From: an uncultured Sphingomonadaceae bacterium
Lineage (GTDB): Bacteria; Pseudomonadota; Alphaproteobacteria; Sphingomonadales; Sphingomonadaceae
Length of the DNA: 64,000 bases
Direction: 5' to 3'
NCBI GenBank assembly: GCA_947495985.1
Contig: CANMBD010000005.1
Coordinates: forward strand, 62,001-126,000
Position numbers and translations under genes: made by a program. This document shows, piece after piece, positions 8,827 through 17,560 of the stretch; within the stretch, counting starts at the first letter, position 1; each line of letters starts with the position of its first letter. Under the pieces are notes generated by a model that had not been told where the DNA came from, searched no databases, and saw nothing but the letters and a program-made list of their open reading frames with translations.

Positions 8827-10533
8827 ATGCCATCGCCATTAGACGCTATGATCGACGAAACCCTGGGCGTCATGACACAGCCAGGACAGCTTCTGGAGCT
8901 TTCCTCGGTCAACAAATACGGCGTCGATATGCCGATGTTCAAAAATGCACCGAGCAATGTTTCGGACTTTTTAGCGTTTTTCTGCATGCAGAATGCAGAC
9001 AAGGAATTTCTCGTCGATGGCGATATCCGGCTGACTTTTAAGGAAACTTATGCTGCGGCGCGGGTTTTGGCCGGTGGATTGGTCGCCGGACATGGAGTGA
9101 AGAAAGGCGATCGGGTCGGGATTGCCGCGCGCAACTCCGCCAACTGGATTATCCTGGATATGGCAATCACCATGGCGGGCGGTGTCTCCACCAAATTAAA
9201 CGGTTGGTGGCAAGGCGATGAGCTGGCTGACGGTATCGAAGATGTCAGTTGCTCGATTGTTTTTGCCGATGCCCAGCGCGCCGCGCGCCTGAGCGAATCG
9301 GGACGTGATCATGGCGCTGAGGTCGTTTTGTTCGATCATGATCTTCCGCCACTCGAAGGATTGAAGGCTTGTCTGGCAAAGGGCGGCGATGCGGAGACCC
9401 CGCTGCCGCAAATGGGACCAGAGGACAATGCGACGATATTGTTCACCTCCGGCTCGACGGGACGCTCGAAGGGTGCCTATGCCGAGCACCGCTCGGTGGT
9501 GCAGGGCGCGATGAGCTTTGTTGGCGCCTTTGCAGTGATGGCGCATTTGATGGAAAAAGCCGGCACATTGCCGGATATACAGCCAACCGCGTTGGTGGCC
9601 GTACCGCTATTTCACGTTACCGCGTCGGTACCACTGGTTCTGGTGAGCTATGCGATTGGCCGCAAGCTGGTGATGCAGAAAAAATGGGACGCCGAAGAGG
9701 CAATGCGCTTGATCGAAAAGGAAAAAGTGACCTATTTTGTTGGCGTTCCGCTGATGAGCATGGAGATTTACGCGCATCCCAAGGTCAACGACTATGACCT
9801 CAGCACCTGTGTTTCCATGGCTGCTGGCGGTGCGCCGCGCCCGGTCGAGCATGTCAAACGGATCAAAGAAGGCATGGGCAAAGGCTTTCCGCTGATTGGC
9901 TACGGTCTCACCGAAACCAATGGTGTCGGCTGTTCCAACCAGAATGAAAATTATCTCGCCAAGCCGGACAGCACGGGCCGCGCCACGCCGCCGATTGTTG
10001 ATGTCGGCATATTGGATGATGACGGCAACAAGGTAGCGCAAGGCGAACGCGGCGAAGTGTGCATCCGGTCGTCCGCCAATTTCACCGGCTATTGGAATAA
10101 CGAACAAGCGACTAAAGATGCTTTTACCGATGATGGTTATTTTCGCACCGGCGATATCGGCTATCTCGACGAAGACGGCTATCTGTTCATCGTCGACCGC
10201 AAGAAAGAAATTATCATTCGCGGCGGCGAGAATATCAGCTGTCAGGAAGTCGAAGCGGCGATTTACAGCCACACCTCCGTGGCGGAAGCCTGCATATTTG
10301 GCGTCGAAGATGAGCGGTTTGGCGAAGTTCCCGGCCTGGTTTATCATGTCAAAGACGGTGAAACATTGCCGCAAGACGAGCTACTAGAATTTCTGAAAGA
10401 CAAGCTCGCGCCGTTCAAGATGCCGGTGCATATCTGGCAATATGAAGAACCGCTGCCAAAACTAGGCACGGCGAAAATCGCAAAAATCGTGCTGGCTAAG
10501 AAGCACCGAGAAATGCTGGCTGCCACGGGATGA
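8827..10533 (+). CDS. Acyl-CoA synthetase (class I adenylate-forming)
   Basis: AMP-forming acyl-CoA ligase that activates a carboxylic acid to its CoA thioester through an acyl-adenylate. ATP-binding P-loop [10 protein letters not shown] at residues 207-216; motif YGLTETNG, then [17 protein letters not shown] and the hinge/lysine region [14 protein letters not shown]. The C-terminal subdomain lysine motif [10 protein letters not shown] is present, so the enzyme appears intact. ATG 8827 follows GCGGGAGAAAATTGAA; the upstream TTG at 8809 is rejected. 568 residues. Substrate chain type is not determined. It is divergent from lgt and coupled by ATGA to glnD. Confidence 0.9.
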   Translation: MPSPLDAMIDETLGVMTQPGQLLELSSVNKYGVDMPMFKNAPSNVSDFLAFFCMQNADKEFLVDGDIRLTFKETYAAARVLAGGLVAGHGVKKGDRVGIAARNSANWIILDMAITMAGGVSTKLNGWWQGDELADGIEDVSCSIVFADAQRAARLSESGRDHGAEVVLFDHDLPPLEGLKACLAKGGDAETPLPQMGPEDNATILFTSGSTGRSKGAYAEHRSVVQGAMSFVGAFAVMAHLMEKAGTLPDIQPTALVAVPLFHVTASVPLVLVSYAIGRKLVMQKKWDAEEAMRLIEKEKVTYFVGVPLMSMEIYAHPKVNDYDLSTCVSMAAGGAPRPVEHVKRIKEGMGKGFPLIGYGLTETNGVGCSNQNENYLAKPDSTGRATPPIVDVGILDDDGNKVAQGERGEVCIRSSANFTGYWNNEQATKDAFTDDGYFRTGDIGYLDEDGYLFIVDRKKEIIIRGGENISCQEVEAAIYSHTSVAEACIFGVEDERFGEVPGLVYHVKDGETLPQDELLEFLKDKLAPFKMPVHIWQYEEPLPKLGTAKIAKIVLAKKHREMLAATG

Positions 10534-13313
10534 ATGCACGCGCCAATATACCCAGGCCGGCAAGTGATCCGGGGAAACGGATTGTCCGGCAGCGGGATAT
10601 TGTCGACCGTCGTAAGTTGGCTGAGGCGATAGAAGCACTTATCGCTGAGCATGGCATAACCAAAGCACGTCCACAAATATTGCCTCTGCTACAAGAGGCG
10701 TTGGCAAATGGCCGGGCAGAGATCAGCCGGCGATTAATGGAGAAACCTTCTGCAGGACATGAAGCGGCAGCTGCGCAATCTTTTCTGATCGACCAGCTGG
10801 TACGGATTATCCATGATATCGCTGTTGGCCATCAATATCCCGTGAACAATCCTTCATCGGGCGAACGCATCGCAGTGATGGCGGTCGGCGGTTACGGACG
10901 CGGAGAGATGGCCCCGCATAGTGATGTTGATATCGCCTTTTTAACCCCGTTCAAGCAGACCAGTTGGACCGAGCAAGCGGTGGAAGCAATGCTCTACTGG
11001 CTCTGGGACTTGGGCCTGAAAGTCGGTCAGAGCAGTCGTTCTATTGATGAGATGGTGCGGATGGCGAATGAAGATCTCAGCATTCGTACCGCTTTGCTGG
11101 AAGGCCGCTATATCTGGGGTGATACCGAAGTTTATGAGGAAGCAAAGGCCCGCTTTTACGCCGATGTGGTATCAGGTACGGATCGCACTTTTGTCTCAGA
11201 AAAACTGGCAGAACGCGACGCCCGGCATATCCGCATGGGCGATAGCAGGTATGTCGTCGAACCCAATGTCAAGGAAGGCAAGGGTGGTATGCGCGATCTG
11301 CAGACGCTTTATTGGATAGGCAAATATATCCACAGAGTTACCTCTGCGGAAGAGCTGGTCGATGTTGGTCTGCTGACGGCAGATGAGTTCAGGCGTTTTC
11401 GCAAGGCTGCCAATTTCCTCTGGGCGGTACGTTGTCACATGCATGATATGACGGGGCGTGCAGAGGATCGTTTAACTTTCGACCTGCAGCCCGGTATTGC
11501 TGAGCGGATGCGTTTTGCTGACCGGCCCGGCAAGTCGGCCGTAGAACGTTTCATGCAATATTATTTCCTGAACGCCAAAGTCGTCGGTAACCTTACTGGC
11601 GTCTTTCTCGCTCATCTCGATGAGACCCATAATGCCGGGGTAAGGCGCTTCATCCCTAATATTACTCGGAGACCAAAAAAGCTGAAGGGCTTCACACTGG
11701 ACCGTGGCCGACTGGCTTTGCCAGAGGAAAATTTCTTTGAGGAAGATCCGGTCCGGTTGATCGAAATTTTCCACCTCGCGGATAAGCATGAACTGGAAAT
11801 CCATCCGCTGGCGATGCGCGCTGCGCGGCGAGACGCCAAGCTGATCACCAACAAGATCCGAAAGGACCGTCGGGCAAACAAGCTGTTCCTTGACGTGCTC
11901 TGTTCGCCACGCGATCCCGAACTGGTTCTGCGCTGGATGAATGAAGCTTCTATATTCGGGCGCTTCATTCCCGATTTCGGCAGGGTTGTCGCACAGATGC
12001 AATTTGACATGTATCATCACTATACGGTCGATGAACATAGCATTCGCGCTATCGGACTGCTCTCCAGGATTGCCAGCGGTGATCTGGTTGAAGACCACCC
12101 TAACTCGACCGAGACAATCAGGAAGCTTAAAAACCGGCGGGTGTTGTTCGTCGCGACCCTGTTGCATGATATTGCAAAAGGCCGAGGCGGCGATCACAGC
12201 ATATTGGGCGCTGAAGTCGCGATGAAGCTATGCCCGCGGCTGGGACTTGAGCCTTATGAAACCGAACTGGTGGCATGGTTGGTGCGGCATCATTTGCTGA
12301 TGTCAGCCATGGCGTTCAAACGTGACCTGTCTGATTTTAAAACCATTCAGGATTTTGTCAGTCAGGTAAAAAGCATTGAGCGACTACGTCTACTAACGGT
12401 CTTGACGGTTGTTGATATTCGCGCCGTGGGGCCAGGCGTTTGGAACAGTTGGAAAAGACAGCTGCTGACCGATCTGTTTCAGGCCGCTGAAGAGATGTTG
12501 CTGCTCGGTCATAAGCAGCGTGGCCGAAAAGAACGGATCGCAGAGAAAAAGGCGGCCTTGGCTGAGGCACTGGACATTCCCAAAACACAGTTTTCCAAAC
12601 TGGCAAGACGCCTGACCGATCCTTATTGGATCGCCGAGCCGGATGATATCATCGCACATAATGCCCGGCTGATGCTGCGTGCGGGTGATGATAGTCTGGC
12701 AATTTCCGCAGATGCCTATCCAGAGCGGGGTGCTACACTGGTGACGATTTATGCGGCCGACCATCCCGGCTTGTTCTATCGCATTGCTGGCGGCATTCAT
12801 GTTGCTGGCGGTAACATTATCGATGCGCGCATTCACACCACGCGCGATGGAATGGCGCTGGACAATTTTCTGGTACAGGATCAGCACAGTCAGCCGTTTG
12901 CGGAAGATACGCAGCTTGCGCGCCTGAAACGGGCGGTTGAGGACGCGTTGGCCAACCGGTCGAAACTGACTACAAAACTGGAGGCCAGACCGCTGGCTCA
13001 TAGCCGTGCCGGGGCGTTTAATATCGTTCCCAATGCGACTGTCGACAACGATGCATCCAATCGCTTTACAGTAGTCGAAGTAACGGCACAGGACCGGCCT
13101 GCTTTGCTGAACGAACTGGCTTATGCCCTCTTCGAGTCCAAAGTAACGGTGCACAGCGCCCATATCGCGACCTATGGCGAGCGCGCGGTTGATACTTTTT
13201 ATATTACTGATTTGCTCGGCGGAAAAATTGAAGCCAAAACGCGGTTGAACAACCTGAAAAAGAAACTGGTCAAGGCGGCAGAGCAGAAAGAAGCTGAGAA
13301 ATCGGCTGCCTAG
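10530..13313 (+). CDS. glnD: Bifunctional [protein-PII] uridylyltransferase/uridylyl-removing enzyme
   Basis: Nitrogen sensor that uridylylates PII when glutamine is low and removes UMP when glutamine is high. Nucleotidyltransferase motif VGGYGRGEMAPHSDVD at about residues 119-134, HD-domain metal site LLHDIAKGRGGDHS with His546-Asp547, and two C-terminal ACT domains (about residues 730-810 and 840-915) that bind glutamine. 927 residues is the expected full length. Its ATG overlaps the stop of the acyl-CoA synthetase, so the two may be coupled. The 3' end overlaps the convergent DUF177 gene by 4 bases. Confidence 0.96.
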   Translation: MNARANIPRPASDPGKRIVRQRDIVDRRKLAEAIEALIAEHGITKARPQILPLLQEALANGRAEISRRLMEKPSAGHEAAAAQSFLIDQLVRIIHDIAVGHQYPVNNPSSGERIAVMAVGGYGRGEMAPHSDVDIAFLTPFKQTSWTEQAVEAMLYWLWDLGLKVGQSSRSIDEMVRMANEDLSIRTALLEGRYIWGDTEVYEEAKARFYADVVSGTDRTFVSEKLAERDARHIRMGDSRYVVEPNVKEGKGGMRDLQTLYWIGKYIHRVTSAEELVDVGLLTADEFRRFRKAANFLWAVRCHMHDMTGRAEDRLTFDLQPGIAERMRFADRPGKSAVERFMQYYFLNAKVVGNLTGVFLAHLDETHNAGVRRFIPNITRRPKKLKGFTLDRGRLALPEENFFEEDPVRLIEIFHLADKHELEIHPLAMRAARRDAKLITNKIRKDRRANKLFLDVLCSPRDPELVLRWMNEASIFGRFIPDFGRVVAQMQFDMYHHYTVDEHSIRAIGLLSRIASGDLVEDHPNSTETIRKLKNRRVLFVATLLHDIAKGRGGDHSILGAEVAMKLCPRLGLEPYETELVAWLVRHHLLMSAMAFKRDLSDFKTIQDFVSQVKSIERLRLLTVLTVVDIRAVGPGVWNSWKRQLLTDLFQAAEEMLLLGHKQRGRKERIAEKKAALAEALDIPKTQFSKLARRLTDPYWIAEPDDIIAHNARLMLRAGDDSLAISADAYPERGATLVTIYAADHPGLFYRIAGGIHVAGGNIIDARIHTTRDGMALDNFLVQDQHSQPFAEDTQLARLKRAVEDALANRSKLTTKLEARPLAHSRAGAFNIVPNATVDNDASNRFTVVEVTAQDRPALLNELAYALFESKVTVHSAHIATYGERAVDTFYITDLLGGKIEAKTRLNNLKKKLVKAAEQKEAEKSAA

Positions 13314-13867
13314 CTGGGTTTATTTTCCCCAAGGCCTGCTTTTAGCGCTGCTAGCGCGCCAAAAGGGCCAGCCTCTTCTTCGCTTTTGAGGCCCTTCTTC
13401 TCAGCTATGCTATCCGCATCCGGCCCTCGTGGATATGGGTCAAGCGCTAGATAAAGAGTTTGCGCAACTGCTTCTCCAAGGTCTATTTGAGCAGCCTCAT
13501 ACTCGATTATGTCGCAGTCTTCGGACTCCAGTTCGATTTCCTCTTCGCTCGGCGGAATGTCGGTTTTTTCTACGAAGATTATGTTAAACTGTTCGTCAAC
13601 GTGGACAGGAAATGGCTGCCCGCTGATCGCGCAAGATTGATGCAGGTCGGAACGGATTGTACCAGTGAAAGTGATTTCCTGTTCATTCGCCTCCAGACGA
13701 TAGTCCGCTGTGATTGCTTCTATGGACGGCAAGTCAAAACGTTTGGCTAGTGCTCGACGCTGATTTTCGTCGGCGATAATTTGCCCTTTTATTGCCATGC
13801 CCCCGATGTCCGACAGCTTTATTATATCGGACAGTTCGGGGGGAGGCAGCGGCTGTGATCTAGTCAT
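13310..13867 (-). CDS. DUF177 (YceD-like) protein
   Basis: A 185-residue DUF177 protein. The family member YceD of E. coli is linked to 23S rRNA processing and in plants to rRNA accumulation; the function here is inferred. The conserved core containing the HQSCAISGQPFPVHVDE segment (around residues 80-96) and the acidic C-terminal part are visible. In many genomes this gene precedes rpmF-plsX, but here it follows a CBP3-like chaperone with an ATGA overlap, an order common in sphingomonads. Confidence 0.8.
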   Translation of the reverse strand: MTRSQPLPPPELSDIIKLSDIGGMAIKGQIIADENQRRALAKRFDLPSIEAITADYRLEANEQEITFTGTIRSDLHQSCAISGQPFPVHVDEQFNIIFVEKTDIPPSEEEIELESEDCDIIEYEAAQIDLGEAVAQTLYLALDPYPRGPDADSIAEKKGLKSEEEAGPFGALAALKAGLGENKPS

Positions 13868-14391
13868 GGTTTGGCCTCTGCGATATCTCCGGCAATTACT
13901 TGACTGGTGGTAGCGACGGAAAGTCGGTCATAAAAACGCGCGAAATTCTTGGTGGTGAATTGCAGTGCTGCCGGTTCCGGTATTTCGCCGCGATACAGGT
14001 TGCGTGTCAACGCTTCGTCGAGGCTATCATTTTCTGTCAGAGCATCCCTATAAGCTCCCAAACGTCCGCCTAGCGCGCCCATCATCTCACCCACCCGTTT
14101 GCCGACTATTAAGTCGCCAATGCCGATCTGTCGCAACTGACCTTCCATATCCGTAACAAATAATTCCGTAAGCCAGGCTATTTCCTGCTTGGCTTCTTCG
14201 GTCTGGTCCAGGCGGATCAACACGGCGCACAAAACCGCGGCAATCATATCAAAGCGGCCGTCCAGCGTGTCAGGAACGCCGCCTTTTTCATACCAGTCAA
14301 TACGTCGCCCCTCGGCAATAATGCTATCATATAGCGGCTGCATGACCCTGTTGGCGTTTTTTCGCCCGAGCAACGCGTTCAAGAATGACAT
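13864..14391 (-). CDS. Ubiquinol-cytochrome c chaperone (CBP3-like)
   Basis: A 175-residue member of the ubiquinol-cytochrome c chaperone family; the mitochondrial homologs CBP3/UQCC1 assist cytochrome b biogenesis in complex III. The sequence is helical, soluble and acidic, starting MSFLNALLGRKNANRVMQPLY, with the family-like RRIDWYEKGGVPDTLDGRFDM segment. It is coupled to the DUF177 gene by a 4-base overlap and is divergent from bamE. A role in bc1 complex assembly is inferred from homology. Confidence 0.8.
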   Translation of the reverse strand: MSFLNALLGRKNANRVMQPLYDSIIAEGRRIDWYEKGGVPDTLDGRFDMIAAVLCAVLIRLDQTEEAKQEIAWLTELFVTDMEGQLRQIGIGDLIVGKRVGEMMGALGGRLGAYRDALTENDSLDEALTRNLYRGEIPEPAALQFTTKNFARFYDRLSVATTSQVIAGDIAEAKP

Positions 14392-14589
14392 GATTTTAAC
14401 CCCGAATTTCGTTTAAGATACACCCGGCTGGTGACCGCTTATGTTAAGACTACATACAGGGGATATTGATATTTGTACGGCGAGATGCAATGGGCCTTAT
14501 GATTAGCAGGAAATAAACTGTTATGATCATCAAAGCCAACCCAAAGGACCTAGTAATCTTTGGGGCGGATGTTTTGGAGAATCGAGTTG

Positions 14590-15072
14590 ATGCGTAGCCA
14601 ATTGAAGATACACGCCGTAATGACCGGTCTGGTTGCAGGCGGGCTGTTGCTTTCCGGCTGTTCACAGGTCCGCGGTCATCAGGGTTATATTGTTGATCGG
14701 GTTATTACAGATGCAATCCAGCCGGGGATAGACAACCGGCAATCTGTTGAGGCATCACTCGGGCGTCCGACTTTTACCGGACAATTTGATGAGAATACTT
14801 GGTATTATGTCTCCCGCGAAACCAAACAGCTAGCCTTTAACTCGCCGACGCCTCGGGACCAGATGGTTATGCGCGTAACTTTTGACCAAGCTGGGAACGT
14901 GACTGCAGTTGATCGCACGGGTCTGGAGCTGGTGGCGAGTATCAGTCCGGACGGCGATACAACGCCCACTCTGGGCCGCGAACGCTCTTTCTTCCAAGAG
15001 TTGTTTGGCAATATAGGAGCAGTTGGCGCACCGGGTGCACAAGGCCGTAGTAACGACCCGACCCGACCTTAG
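14590..15072 (+). CDS. bamE: Outer membrane assembly factor BamE-like lipoprotein
   Basis: Lipoprotein of the BAM beta-barrel assembly machine (SmpA/OmlA domain). Signal peptide with lipobox LLSGC around residue 25, then the SmpA/OmlA core (GYIVDRVITDAIQPGIDNRQSVEASLGRPTF and NTWYYVSRETKQ). ATG 14590 follows GGAGAATCGAGTTG; the TTG at 14560 is too far upstream. 160 residues, a little longer than E. coli BamE because of a Gly/Pro-rich C-terminal tail (residues of about 140-160). Confidence 0.88.
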   Translation: MRSQLKIHAVMTGLVAGGLLLSGCSQVRGHQGYIVDRVITDAIQPGIDNRQSVEASLGRPTFTGQFDENTWYYVSRETKQLAFNSPTPRDQMVMRVTFDQAGNVTAVDRTGLELVASISPDGDTTPTLGRERSFFQELFGNIGAVGAPGAQGRSNDPTRP

Positions 15073-15107
15073 CGACTATCCCAGCTGGCATGCCGGTAAC
15101 GGCGTCG

Positions 15108-17378
15108 TTATTTAGCGATTCCACTAGCGGCTAACACTGCCAGCGTCACAAGCTCTGATGCTGTCGATGCCATTGTGGCGATCTGCACCGACTTGTCGAG
15201 CCCAACAAGCATCGGGCCGATCACCGCATCGCCGCCCAGTTCACGTAGAAGCTTGGCAGACAGATTGGCGGATTGCAGACCGGGCATGACCAGCACATTG
15301 GCGGAACCGGACAGCCGGTTAAACGGATAGTTGGCCATCAGTTTCGGATTCAGCGCGACATCAGGTGCCATTTCGCCTTCATATTCGAAATTGACCCGGC
15401 GGCCATCAAGCACCGCGACGGCTTCACGGATATTTTCCAGCCAGCGGCCCGCAGGGTTACCGAATGTCGAATAGCTGAGAAAAGCCACGCGCGGCTCATG
15501 GCCCATTTTCCGGGCCACGGCGGCGGTCTGTTCGGCAATGTCAGCTAGCTCTTCAGCGCCGGGCCGCTCGTTGACGGTGGTATCGGCCATGAAAACGGTG
15601 TGGCTTTGACCGACCATGACATGAATACCAAAGGCAGTTCGGCCTTTTTCGATATCAATCACCTTGGCGACATCCTTGAACGTCTGGGCATAAGGCCGGG
15701 TCACACCGGTAATCATCGCGTCACCTTGATCCATGGCCAGCAAAGCGGAACCAAAGATATTGCGGTCCTGATTTACCATGCGCTTGATGTCACGCTTCAT
15801 GTGGCCTTTGCGGTGCAGCCGCTCATAGAGCATATTGACCATATCCGGCACCAGCGGACTGTTGCGTGAATTGTGTATCTCAAAGCGATCCGGATCGCTG
15901 ACTCCCAGCTCGCTGAGCTTTGCCCGGACACGATCATCACGGCCGACCAGTACCGGCGTTCCGTAGCCACCATCCTGGAACTGGATCGCGGCGCGCAGGA
16001 CAACATCTTCTTCGGCTTCGGCAAAAATGACGCGTTTAGGCGCTAGTCGGGAAGTTTCATAAGCCTGCGTCAACACCGAAGTCGTCGGATTGAGTCGGGC
16101 TTTCAGGCTCTGACGATAGGCATCGAGGTCCTCAATCGGTTTTTGTGCGACGCCACTGTCCATCGCTGCCTTCGCGACTGCTGCAGAAACAACATCCATC
16201 AAACGCGGATCGAACGGGGCGGGAATGATATAGTCCACGCCAAAGGTTGGTGCTTGCCCGCCATAGGCTGCCGCAACTTCTTCAGGCACTTGTTCACGGG
16301 CCAGTTCGGCAATTGCAGTGGCCGCTGCGACTTTCATCTCGTCGTTGATTCGGGTCGCCCGGACATCCAGAGCACCGCGGAAAATAAACGGGAAGCCGAG
16401 GACATTATTGACCTGATTGGGATAGTCGGACCGTCCGGTGGCGACAATTGCGTCGGGCCGGGCCGCCTTGGCATCGGGCGGGGTGATTTCGGGATCGGGA
16501 TTGGCCATCGCAAAGATAATCGGCTTGTCGGCCATATCCTTGACCATTTCCGGTTTCAGCGCGCCAGCCGCCGAGAGGCCAAGGAACACATCTGCGCCCT
16601 TCAGCGCTTCGGTCAGGTCGCGGGCATCCGTATCAATCGCATGCGCCGATTTCCATTGATCGACATTGTCGCGGCCCCGATAGATGACGCCGCTGCGATC
16701 ACACATGGTGAGATTGTCATGGGGCACGCCCATCGCTTTGATCAGCGCGGCGCAGGCAATGGCTGCGGCGCCGGCGCCATTGACCACGACTTTGATGTCT
16801 TCGACCTTGCGATCAGTCAGCAGGCAGGCATTGATGATCCCGGCTGCGGCAATAATTGCGGTGCCGTGCTGGTCATCATGGAATACCGGAATATTCATCC
16901 GGTCGCGCAAGGTTTGCTCGATAATGAAACAGGCCGGCGCGCCAATATCTTCCAGATTAATGCCGCCAAAGCTGGGCTCCATCAGCTCGACTGCGTTGAT
17001 GAAGGCCTCGGTATCTTCGGTATCAAGCTCAAGATCAATGGAATCGACATCGGCAAAGCGTTTGAACAAGACTGCCTTGCCCTCCATCACGGGTTTGGAC
17101 GCCAGTGCGCCTAAATTGCCAAGGCCCAAAATGGCCGTGCCGTTTGAGATCACTGCAACCAAATTGCCTTTGGCGGTGTAGTCATAAGCGGTCGATGGAT
17201 CTTCGGCGATAGCGCGAACCGGTACTGCGACACCGGGCGAATAAGCGAGACTCAAGTCCCTCTGGGTAGCCATTGGTTTGGATGCCACAATCTCGATTTT
17301 GCCGGGACGTCCGTGAGAGTGGAATAATAATGCTTCGCGTTCAGAAAATTCTACGTTGCTCTCGTTTTTATCGGCCAA
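15108..17378 (-). CDS. maeB: NADP-dependent malic enzyme with phosphotransacetylase-like C-terminal domain
   Basis: Large malic enzyme that oxidatively decarboxylates malate to pyruvate and NADPH. The N-terminal catalytic half (residues of about 10-400) includes YSPGVAVPV, NDDQHGTA-like HDDQHGTAI, and VNGAGAAAIACA as the nucleotide-binding loop; the C-terminal half (about 430-750) resembles phosphate acetyltransferase and is regulatory in homologs. The start is TTG at 17378 with GGAGAG five bases upstream, giving 756 residues, the usual MaeB length. An upstream ATG at 17408 is possible but has a poorly spaced ribosome site. Confidence 0.93.
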   Translation of the reverse strand: MADKNESNVEFSEREALLFHSHGRPGKIEIVASKPMATQRDLSLAYSPGVAVPVRAIAEDPSTAYDYTAKGNLVAVISNGTAILGLGNLGALASKPVMEGKAVLFKRFADVDSIDLELDTEDTEAFINAVELMEPSFGGINLEDIGAPACFIIEQTLRDRMNIPVFHDDQHGTAIIAAAGIINACLLTDRKVEDIKVVVNGAGAAAIACAALIKAMGVPHDNLTMCDRSGVIYRGRDNVDQWKSAHAIDTDARDLTEALKGADVFLGLSAAGALKPEMVKDMADKPIIFAMANPDPEITPPDAKAARPDAIVATGRSDYPNQVNNVLGFPFIFRGALDVRATRINDEMKVAAATAIAELAREQVPEEVAAAYGGQAPTFGVDYIIPAPFDPRLMDVVSAAVAKAAMDSGVAQKPIEDLDAYRQSLKARLNPTTSVLTQAYETSRLAPKRVIFAEAEEDVVLRAAIQFQDGGYGTPVLVGRDDRVRAKLSELGVSDPDRFEIHNSRNSPLVPDMVNMLYERLHRKGHMKRDIKRMVNQDRNIFGSALLAMDQGDAMITGVTRPYAQTFKDVAKVIDIEKGRTAFGIHVMVGQSHTVFMADTTVNERPGAEELADIAEQTAAVARKMGHEPRVAFLSYSTFGNPAGRWLENIREAVAVLDGRRVNFEYEGEMAPDVALNPKLMANYPFNRLSGSANVLVMPGLQSANLSAKLLRELGGDAVIGPMLVGLDKSVQIATMASTASELVTLAVLAASGIAK

Positions 17379-17502
17379 ATTATCTCTCCGTGATTCAGAT
17401 TTTGGCATCCCCTGCCAACGTGCTACGCGTCCCGAAACGTGCCTACTCTGAATGATGGGCATTGGGCAAGGCCTGCTACAATGCTGATTTGGAATAATAG
17501 AA

Positions 17503-17520
17503 TCCAATTATGGAATTGGA
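17503..17520. repeat. Inverted repeat upstream of mutS
   Basis: TCCAATT-ATGG-AATTGGA, a perfect 7-base inverted repeat with a 4-base spacer, in the divergent malic enzyme/mutS gap, 40 bases before the mutS ATG. It could be an operator or a small hairpin in the mutS leader; nothing further supports either. Confidence 0.4.
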
Positions 17521-17560
17521 CCTCTTTTATGTCCCGCCATAGTTCGCTATCGCTTTTGTC

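Noticed and set aside
16143..17114. 323-residue plus-strand open frame
   Set aside because: Antisense to the malic enzyme gene, which has complete family motifs.
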